64,000 nucleotides of DNA, taken from positions 4,067,501-4,131,500 of the forward strand of contig CM053154.1 of the NCBI GenBank assembly GCA_028571685.1, given 5' to 3'. A program made the translations under genes and the position numbers. Of the stretch, positions 55,346 through 64,000 are shown in pieces; position 1 is the first letter of the stretch, and the number at the start of each line of letters is the position of its first letter. The DNA comes from Heterohyrax brucei (taxonomy: Eukaryota > Chordata > Mammalia > Hyracoidea > Procaviidae). The notes under the pieces were generated by a model. That model made no database searches. It was not told where the DNA came from and saw only the letters and a list, made by a program, of their open reading frames with translations.

Positions 55346-56369
55346 TGTTGGTTCTGTCTCCCTTATGCCTGCAGGTCTACGTTTGTAATGTAACTTGCCC
55401 AGGGCCCTGCGTTTCCATTTCTTTATGAAGGAGAGATACACAAGGTCTCAGAAAACACTCGGATCCACAGGAAGAAGCTGAAGGAAACAGAATGGGGTGG
55501 TGCAGACAGACAGGAGCCTGAAAAGGCGACATATAACGGACTCATCACAACAAGGACTTAACAACCCGGCAAGAACCTGCGGCAGGTGCTCTGAGGAAAA
55601 GTGTGCGCTCAGCAGAACGCAGCAGAGCGGCCGTGGAGCAGTTTAAACGCCTTTCCTTCGTAACTAGGTTATTCAGTCCAATGTCACTTGCTGCCACTGA
55701 CATTTTCTTTAAAGTCATAAAGGCCTACATTGTAATAAAAGGGCTTGGAATAAAATTAGGAATATCATGTATAAATTATCTTTAACCTTAGCTTCATTTG
55801 GCCTGTGACTTTTTAGACCTGATCAATTTTCATGAAACTATCCACATAAAACTGTAAAACAATGTTTGATCCCTGGCTCCCGTGATGGTGGCAGCGACGA
55901 GGCTGCTCCGGCACCTGCTGGTAGAAGCACTGTGGGTGTGTGCTCTGCAGGCAATTCTCACAGGCCGGGGGGCGTTCTGAGACTTAATGTAATTCCCCAG
56001 ATCTTTGTCGGGTAAAGCACCCATCGACCCCGATATGCATATTTCCCATAAATGCTGGGCAGTCAAGGTCACTCAGCACTCGCCACATTTTCTGCTTAGC
56101 TGGGAAAGTCTTCTCACACAGCTGCAGCTCCTCTGGCCTTGCAAGGGTCCCCTGGGTTGGGCACTATTCTATATTATGTCCTTAGATACTTAGCATTACG
56201 GCGTTCCTTCAGATGGGACTGGGGACACAGCAGGAGCCTGAGCAAGAAGGGAGGCTAACCAGAAGCTGTTCGGCCCTCTGAGGTCTAAGACACGACCCGG
56301 GCAAGAGAAGGAACACAGAATTCAGAGGCCTTGGGAGCTACAGCATGGGTCTTATCAGCCAGCGTCTAT
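55346..56369. other. Single-copy DNA with a conserved-looking block at 55640-55815
   Basis: The block has TTTAAAGTCATAAAGGCCTA, TTGTAATAAAAGGGCTTGG and TGTATAAATTATCTTTAACC. No gene signal is seen. Confidence 0.33.
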
Positions 56370-56775
56370 CAGTCTGCGCTACTGTGGTGACTTCCATGTT
56401 GCTATGATGCTGGAAGCTAAGCCATTGGTACCGCAGATAGCAGCGGGGTCACTCGTGGTGGACAGGCTTCGGGCAAAGCTTCCAGATTAAGGCAGGCTGG
56501 GAGAAAAGCCTGGGATCTGCATTTGAAAGCCAGTTAATGAAAACTCTATGCATGACAACAGAACATTGTCCATATCACTGATTTTGACCCATCACCGGTC
56601 AATCACTAGAGGAAGACACTCTGTGTTTGGTGAAGCATAGGACAGGAGACACCCTGGATGGATGGCATGATGGCCACGTAGGTGGTCTCAGACACACGGG
56701 TGATTTTGAAGATGTTGTAGGAGGAGGTGACGTGAGGTCTCCGTTACTCTGAGTCAGCTGGATGGCAGCTGACTT
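56370..56775 (+). mobile_element. Internally deleted RTE derivative, copy 2
   Basis: It matches 52788-53395 in plan: TTGCTATGATGCTGGAAGCT, GGGTCACTCGTGGTGGACAG, AAGCTTCCAGATTAAGGCAG, then RTE 3' text (TTGGTGAAGCATAGGACAGG) and the terminal TACTCTGAGTCAGCTGGATG. Confidence 0.6.
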
Positions 56776-59500
56776 CACTGTCAGCTACATTCACTCATCG
56801 AGTAAAGCTGGCCAGAGTGCTCCTTTGGGTGAAATCCCATCTTCTAAGACCCCAAAGTGGGATGCAGGTCTCCCATGCCCATGGAGACAAGCTCGTTTCA
56901 TGCCTAGCTCCCACATTTCTGGGGAGCAATGGACTCTTCTGGAATTTAGGACTCTAAAATTGCTGGTGAACCCTGCCTCCCCTCTCCCGGCCAGTGCTCT
57001 GTTCCTGCAGTAACTTCTTTCAGGCCCACGGTGGCTGGGGACATCTCTACCGACCCCGCCTCAGGCTCTGGAGGCTGCAGTGTGCACGCGCACAGGAACG
57101 CCTCCTCGGCAGAGCCCTGACCTTCCTCAGGCTGCAGCCCGGTGGTGCGGCGGAGTCCAAGGTCAGCGGTGTGGAGCAGACCCCCACCTTGCTGGGGCCA
57201 CAGCTGGCACGGAGAGGAGGAGTCCGAGGTCAGCCGCAGACGGCAAGTGGAATGCTGGCCATTACTCCCCCGGAATCTGAACATTGCATTTATAGTCTTC
57301 TCCTCCAGACAGCTCCCAGAGGGCATTTGCAAATTTAACAAACTGTGGCAGAGAAGCCCAATCTCCTCTCAGGTGAACAATTGTGACTGCTGAACCGTGC
57401 CCCCACCCCGCCCCCAAGTCCCCATGTAGATGTTTAAGCCCAAGTTCGCAGCAGGGTCTTCCGTCGGTCAGTGGGGTCAGCTCAGCTGGGTGTATCTAAG
57501 AAACAACCTGGTGCCCAGGAGCAGCCTTGCTCTGTGAGAGGTCAACCCCTCGGCTGCTTACGGAGCCACCATCCTGGCTACCTGGAACACGAGAACGGAA
57601 CCAAGTCTATCTCTCGTGCTCTGCCTGGACTGCATGTCCCTTCCTCCTGGCATGGACAGTCTTCTCATGAAGGACAATCTCCATTCATGTTTCCAGCTGT
57701 GGGGAGGGTGGTCTGGTGAGCAGCAAAGGAGACCAAAGTTCAGGGACTGGGTGCAGGGAGCCAGCAGGGTGGGGTGGGTGGGTGGGTTGATGTGACTGTA
57801 GGAGGAGCACGGAGGGGGCAGGGTGGGTGGGAAATGGGGGAGGTGCACTGCCCCACAGACAGAAATGCCCATGGCTCTCCCTGGAATGACCCAGGGTGAA
57901 GGGATCCTGTCCCAGCGTGAAGGGATCCTGTCCCAGCTGGCAGCTATAATGGACAGTAACTGGAGGAGGTGAGAGGACAGGCACAGATGCAGGGCCTCTG
58001 GGAGCAGCGCGTTGCCTGGCTCTGGCTCTTACCAGCCTGCTGGGATAGAGTCCTGGGTCTCCTCACCCACTCAGTGACCATGCCACCCTTCTGGAGCACA
58101 GCAGCCCATGGCAGTGGTGGCAACAGCCGTTTCTTGATGCCAGCAGCCTGGTGGGTGCAGGGTGCACCCACCCAAGCCAGCTGTCATTGAGGAACCCCAA
58201 CACGTGGTGCTCCACGGGTGTCAGAGCAGACCTGTGCCCTGCTGGGATTTGGGAGGTTCACCTTTCAGAAGCAGATTTCCAGGCCTTTCTTAGGTGGTGT
58301 CTCCTGGTGGGCCGTCACCACCAGCCTCCCTGCCAGCAGGGCATGCATCTGGTGTTGGCACTGCTCTGGGACTCTGCTTTGGGGCAACTTTCTTCTATCA
58401 GACAATTGGTCAGTTCTTGCTTTGCTGTCCTTGCAGGACTGGGGTCATATCCCGTGTTCCCCTCCAGGCCCCAGCCTGGCTGATGGGTGCAGTGGCTGAA
58501 ATATCCAGGGAGAGGGTGCTCCCAGCATGGGGGCCAACCTGGAGGGGCAGTTTGGGCTGGAGTCAGTGGGTGCGGTCAGCATTTGGCATTGCCGACTGCT
58601 CCCCTCGTTGCTGGCTGCTCCCCCACTATGCTAGAGCAGCACAGCGGCCTGGGTGGGGACTCATGCTCTGGGTTTAATCGTCCTTGAAATTGTTACATTC
58701 TGGGGAGGCATTCCTCACATGGGGCTGCCCTGGAGAAGGGGACCCCACAACTCTACATCTCTGTGATGAATGCAAGATGCAGCCCCTCCTGTGTCTGCAT
58801 GCACTGTGGACCGCCCAGCAGTGTGATGGCCAGATGAAGTCACTGAGCCGTGGAGAGCTGCCCCTCCCAGGCTCTGCATCCTTTCTCCTCCTGTAGCCGA
58901 GCCTATCTGGTGCCAGTGCTAACTGTCCCCTGTGGGCCAAGGCTACCCTGGGTGTCCTGTGCTCCAAGGTCAAGTTAAGTCGAAATCTTAGGCATAACAT
59001 CAGAGGCCCTGCTGTGTGGCGGTGTCCTGCCTCTCCTGTGAGCGCTCCTGCTGCCTCTGCCCTGTGGCTGTAACGTTGTCTCCCAGCTCCCACCTCTGAG
59101 GCCTTGGCTCCTGCGTGTTTGGGGGCTTCCTGGCTCGACTGAGGTTTAGGCCAGATAGCATCCACTCAGCCCCTACCAGATACCGTCTCTGCTCTGGGAA
59201 CACAGTAGGGGCAGAATACTTAATTCCTTTCATTTTTGCCATGAGAACATGAAGGTATACCACGGAGCACAGTGTCTGGCACCAGGAAACCCGGTGTTTC
59301 TGATCCTCTCTAAAAGGAGAGAACTGAGTTTGATGCAGGACTTTGTAAAGGACTTGGCATGAAAACCCGTGTCATTGTTGTCCCTGGTGGGCAAGGCTCT
59401 AAACTCAGGTACGCTGAGGTCAGATTCTGCTCAGACGCTAGGACAAGGCTGCTTGCAGAGTAGGCTGAAAAGCCCTTCATTATTGGTGGTGAAGCTCCCT
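56776..59500. other. GC-rich single-copy DNA, no gene recognised
   Basis: Contains a possible conserved stretch at 57270-57345 and G-rich patches near 57745-57845. Frames reach 163 codons on the minus strand (58674-59165), but none has a domain. An L2/MIR-like scrap may lie at 59205-59290. This is the longest region without a recognised mobile element in the second half. Confidence 0.3.
57896..57937 (+). repeat. Perfect 21-bp tandem duplication
   Basis: The same 21 bases occupy 57896-57916 and 57917-57937, each with a central GGGATCC. Being perfect, it is likely recent. Confidence 0.93.
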
Positions 59501-59529
59501 GACTGCTCTTCAGAAATATTCATAAAGAT

Positions 59530-62007
59530 AAGGAAAGCATCACTGAAGAAGGAGAACCAAGTGGGAAGCCTCACATGACCTGATTTTAGAAACTATTACA
59601 CTGCCATGGTAGTCAAAATAGCCTGATACTGATACAAAAACAGATACACAAAGCAATGGAACAGAATTGAGGATCCGGACAGAACATTGTCCATATATGA
59701 GCAGCTGACAGTTGGCAAAGGCCCAAAGTCTGTAAACTGAGGAAAGACAGGCCCTTTAACAAATGGTGTTGGCGTAACGGGATATCCATCTGCAAAAAAA
59801 TGAAACAAGACCCATATCCAACACCACGCACAAAACCTAACTCCAAATGGATTAAATACTTAAATATAACATCTCTAACAATAAAGATCATGGAAGAAAA
59901 AATAGGGGCAATGCTGGGACCCCCAATACATGGCATACAGACCATGAGACATGACTAACAATGCACAAACAACAGAAAATAGATACGTGAACTCCTAAAA
60001 ATCAAACATGTTTGTTCAAAGACTTCACCAACAGTAAAATACAGAATGGAAAAAAAAAACTGGGGCTACCCCAAATCCAATCAGCATCTGATATCCATAG
60101 CCTACCATGCACTGCAAAGCTTTAAAAAGAAAAAGACAAACAACTCAATTAAAAAAAAATGAGCAAAACACTTGAACAGGCACCTCATCAAAGAAGATGT
60201 CCAGGTAGATAACAGATACATAAGGAAATGCTCATGATCATTAACCATCAGAGAATTTCAAATCAAAAGTACAATGAGATACCAACTCACCCCAACAAGG
60301 CTGACATTGATCCAAAAAACACAAAATAATAAATGCTGGAGAGGTTGCAGAGAGACTAGAACAGTTCTCCACTGCTGACAGGAGTGTAAAATGGTACAAC
60401 CAGTTTAAAAATTGACTTAGCACTTTCTTAAGGAGCTAGAAATACCATATGATCCAACAGTCTCACTTCTTGGAACGTATCCTAGAGAAATCAGGGCTAA
60501 CCCACAAATAGATACATGCACAGCAATGTTTACTGTAGTACTGCCCATAAAGCAGAAAGATGGGATCAACCTAAGTGCCCATCAACAGAAGAATGGAAAA
60601 GCCGATTATGATGTATCCACTCAACGGAGTACTACGCGATGATAAAGATCAACATTGGTCTCAAGAAATCATAACAGAGTCGTCCAGAAAATACTATGCT
60701 GAGTGAAATTATTAAGTTGCAAAAGGACAAATACTGTACAAGACCACTATTGTAAGGACTCAGTGAAAGGTTTAAGCACAGAAGAAAATAGTTTTTGATG
60801 GCAGCAAGTGTGGAGAGGGAGGGAGAGTGTTATTCAGAGACAGTAGATAGGACTTGGGTAGGTGAGGGGAGTGACAGCACACAGTAGGTGGGAGCTTAAC
60901 ATAAATAGGCTACACCAAAAGCTAATAGATTTTCTAAACACAATTCAATATTTTGAAGGGCAGAGTATCAGGGACAGGGGTCTGGGGATGTTGGTTTTAG
61001 GGGACATCTAGGTCAGTTGGGATAACTAAGTTTTTTTTAAGAAAACATTCTACCATATGGTGTGTGTACTTTAAGGTTCTATGAATCTATAGGATGCTGT
61101 CCTACTGGCCTCTTACTAAAAGGGAGAGGAGAGGGTGGAGAGGAGGGGACAGGAGGTGGTTGAGAAGATATGACGTGTGTAGCACGGAAGGGAGGAGTGT
61201 GCTGACACAGGGCGAGGAGAGCAGAAGGAGCTGCAGATACGCAGGCGTGCAAAGTTAATTTGGATTGTATACTTTCACTCAGTCACAGTTAAAAAAAAAG
61301 ATCAAAAAAAGAAAACATTCTGCATCCCACTTTGGTGAGTGGCATCTCAGGTCTTAAAAGCTTACAAGTGTCTATCTAAGTAGCATCCACTGGTCGCAAC
61401 CCACATGGAGCAGAGGAGAATGAAGGACTCCAAAGACGTGAGGAAAATATGAGCCTAAGAGGCAGAAGGGGCCATATGGTCTTCCGATTATATTAATGTG
61501 AGACCAAAAGAAGTAGATGACGTCTCCCCCACCCCGCCCTCACCAGTGATTGCTCTCAAGGGAAGGCAACAGCGAACCCCTGGGGTAGCCGGAGAGAAGT
61601 GGGTATGCAGAACTAGAACCCCGTTAAAAGACCAGACCTGATGGTCTGACAGACTGGAGAGTCCCCTGAGGATGTGGCCCCCAGGCTGTCTGTTAGCCCG
61701 GAGCTGAAACCCTTCTGAAGCCGAATCTTTGAACAAACATGGAGTGATGCTGATGAAGGGTGTGCTTCTTGGATCCAGTACATACACGAGGCTAACTGGG
61801 AAACTCCTATCTAGAGGCGAGACGAGAGGGTGGAGGGGGACAGGAGTTGGTTGAATGGATGTGGGAAATACAGAGTGGAAAGGAGAAGTGTGTTGTCACG
61901 TGGTGGGGAGAGTGGCTAGAGCTACATAGCAGTGTGTGTGAGGTTTTGTATGGCTAACTGACTGGGATTGTAAACTTTCTCTTAAAGTACAATAAAATAT
62001 TTTTTAG
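59530..62007 (+). mobile_element. L1 LINE, sense, 5'-truncated, end of ORF2 and 3' UTR
   Basis: The text follows L1 ORF2 from CATGACCTGATTTTAGAAAC through GCAATGGAACAGAATTGAGG, AACAAATGGTGTTGGCGTAA, TACAATGAGATACCAACTCA, AAATGCTGGAGAGGTTGCAG, CCATATGATCCAACAGTCTC and GTGCCCATCAACAGAAGAAT. From about 60790 it continues into an afrotherian 3' UTR, ending AAAGTACAATAAAATATTTT. Stops and small indels show it is inactive. A younger L1 piece interrupts it at 61052-61308. Confidence 0.9.
61052..61308 (+). mobile_element. 5'-truncated L1 3' UTR nested in an older L1, with target-site duplication
   Basis: The 257-base insert ends TTGGATTGTATACTTTCACT plus an A-rich tail, as in the copy at 28695-29581. 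It is flanked by the 13-base direct repeat AAGAAAACATTCT at 61039-61051 and 61309-61321. The 5' junction TTTT/AAG fits L1 endonuclease preference. Confidence 0.88.
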
Positions 62008-63198
62008 AAGGAAATATCCATTGAGCTTTAAGCAACACAGATATCCTGGCCACACACTCATCACCAAATCTTGGGCTGAGACAGACTCAGAGCTCATTTT
62101 CAGGAAAGTCGCGCTAACTCTGGATGGGTTCAGCTCCTGTTGTTTTAGCCCAGCTGCCTCCCTGAAGCCCGAGGGCACCTCTCTGTGGGAGGCAGCCTTC
62201 CAGGAGTGAACGAGGCAGGGTGGATTTCTCCCCTGAGCCTGGACAACCACAACGTCGGTCCTTGACCAGTGATTTTGGGAGACATGGTGACATCATCATT
62301 AATGGTGGTGTTAGAGGAAAGAGATCAAAGCCATGTTAATTTCGAGGTCCATTAAAATTCCAGTTTAAAAACAATCAATATTTCCTGGACATAAATGGGA
62401 AAAATTGGTAGGTGATGAAATTCTATTTCAAGCATTTAAGTCTATGAGCAGCAAGGGAGGAAAAATATTGGCCAAAAAAAAAAAAAAACACCAACGAACT
62501 CTGATTATTTGATAATCTCCTCCTGCAAGGCTAAGTTCAAGTATATTTAAGATACTTTATTTAAGATATATTTAAGATACAAGTTATTTCAGATACTTGG
62601 TTATTGAAGGCACTTGATGTCGTAGGCGTTGGAGCCAACTGTTGCCAGTGGAGACTTCTAATATGGTTGGACCTGTGAGCAAATCAGGAGGCGTCCTCTC
62701 TGCCTGTGTGGCTCTGGCCCGCACAGGAAGCAATTGCCTCTATCAGGCACCTTGCTTGAACTCTGATGTCCTTCCCCACAGCTGACCAAACAACTTTTTG
62801 GACGGAGAGGAAATCAGTGGCAGTCCAGAAAAACAAGCTTGGTGTGTGCTGCTGGTGGTGCTGGTTGCTGCCCAGCCAGCTGACTGTAACTCAGGACAAC
62901 CTCATGTGTACAGAGCAGACTGCCGGGCCTATCTTCTGAGGCACCTCTGTGGGGCTCTGAGCCACTTACCCTTAAGTGAGTAGTCAGACACAGAAGCATT
63001 TGTGCCACCCGGGGGCTCCTGGGGGCTCTCCATCCATGCAGCCGAGAGCCGTTATAAAACTTGTCTCAAACACGGCGGAAGTGCTTTATTGTATCTCTTG
63101 GTTGGTTGGTTGTTGCAGGTTTTCCTTGCGTGTTGACAGCGAACACAGAATTGATGATGTGGGGTATCCAGCTATCATGGAGTGAAGCATTTCCCACC
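62008..63198. other. Single-copy DNA with small simple repeats
   Basis: A poly(A) run lies at 62474-62489, and 62540-62580 repeats the phrase TATTTAAGATA about three times. No gene is recognised. Confidence 0.35.
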
Positions 63199-63838
63199 AA
63201 AAAAGTGTGACAACTTTGTTAGCCAGTGATTCCCATGATTATGTTATTGTCCACCATTTCGATGAGATTTTCTTTTGTAAATGTATCACTATGATTTAAT
63301 AAGATGATTAGCAACAGTTATATCTATGAGGGAAACCCTGGTGGTGAGTGGTTAAGTGTTATATCTGAAAACCGAAAGCTTGGCAGTTAGAATCCACCAG
63401 GCGCTTTTCCGGGCAGTTCCACACTGTTCTGTAGGGTTGCTATGAGTCAGAGGGGACTTGACGACAGTGGGTTTGCTTTTGGGGATACCTATGAGATTCA
63501 CAAGGCTGGGTTATGTCTTAAGCCAATTTCTTTTGAGATATAAAAGATAGAAATGAGCAGAGAGACATGGAGACCTCACACCACCAAGAAAACAGTGCTG
63601 GGAACAGAGCACGTCCTTTGGACTTGACATTCCTGCTCTGAAATGCTCCCAGACCAAAGGAAGACTGATGCATCACGAGGACATTCCTCCAGAGTGGACA
63701 GAAGGAGAAAGCCATCCCCCTGGGCTAATGCCCTGAGTTAGGACTTAGAGCCTACTGGGCTATGGCAGAATACACTTCTCATTGTTAAAGCCACCTACTG
63801 TGGTCTTTCTGTTATAGCTGCCCTAGATGACTGAGATA
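63199..63838 (+). mobile_element. LTR-like repeat, sense, split by an AfroSINE
   Basis: The 5' part (CAGTGATTCCCATGATTATG, TTATTGTCCACCATTTCG) lies at 63199-63330. The 3' part (TGGGTTATGTCTTAAGCCAA, CACACCACCAAGAAAACAGT, CCTACTGGGCTATGGCAGAA, TAGCTGCCCTAGATGACTGA) lies at 63485-63838. Confidence 0.68.
63331..63484 (+). mobile_element. AfroSINE, sense, with target-site duplication
   Basis: GGAAACCCTGGTGGTGAGTG, AGAATCCACCAGGCGC, CGGGCAGTTCCACACTGTTC and GCTATGAGTCAGAGGGGACT in order. The flanks ATATCTATGAG (63320-63330) and ATACCTATGAG (63485-63495) differ at one base and mark the insertion. Confidence 0.93.
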
Positions 63839-64000
63839 CCAACACTGTATTTTGTCCCAAGACAGCATGCTGGTGGCCTCTCATGCCCACCCTCCACAGG
63901 ACAGCTGTCCCAGCAAGGGGCTCTGGGACCCACAGGTGGGCCAGTTTGCCAATGTTCCCAGAGAACAGGAAAGATCCGAGTCAGGACTCCTGAGGTCTTG
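63839..64000. other. Single-copy DNA to window end
   Basis: No feature is seen. Confidence 0.3.

Overview
The window is vertebrate nuclear DNA from an afrotherian mammal, most likely an elephant or a close relative such as a hyrax or sirenian. The main evidence is many copies of the AfroSINE, a short interspersed element confined to Afrotheria, together with its RTE-type LINE partner, L1 3' regions, MaLR-type LTRs, a mariner copy and old MIR/L2 fragments. Repeat families were recognised by eye from remembered consensus patterns; no database was searched. I found no host protein-coding gene, tRNA, rRNA or CRISPR array that I can support. Open frames are short, and almost all belong to retrotransposons, low-complexity DNA or chance. 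An intron or intergenic region is the simplest reading.

Layout. 0-8 kb: single-copy DNA with a GT-rich tract beside a purine-rich tract, a degenerate ~40-bp minisatellite carrying repeated CCAAT boxes, and a long decayed triplet repeat. 8-17 kb: largely free of repeats, with AT-rich blocks that look like conserved non-coding elements around one small CpG island near 12.5-12.8 kb. This is the best candidate for host regulatory DNA. 17-24 kb: mostly single-copy. 24-46 kb: accessory DNA full of RTE, AfroSINE, L1 and LTR insertions, some nested. 46-50 kb: another conserved-looking block and a clean 15-bp minisatellite. 50-57 kb: LTRs, internally deleted RTE derivatives, a foldback SINE and a short mariner bounded by TA. 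57-59 kb: GC-rich single-copy DNA. 59.5-62 kb: an L1 with a younger L1 insertion inside it. 63-64 kb: an LTR split by an AfroSINE.

No genes act together here. What can be read is insertion history: which element entered which, with target-site duplications, a twin-priming inversion and an apparent target deletion. The possible host regulatory content is the CpG island with CTCF-like and GC-box motifs, the surrounding conserved-looking blocks, and two tandem arrays of transcription-factor-like motifs (CCAAT and CAGGTG). I see no previously undescribed biological system. The most unusual items are the CCAAT minisatellite, the twin-primed RTE and the pair of short RTE derivatives.
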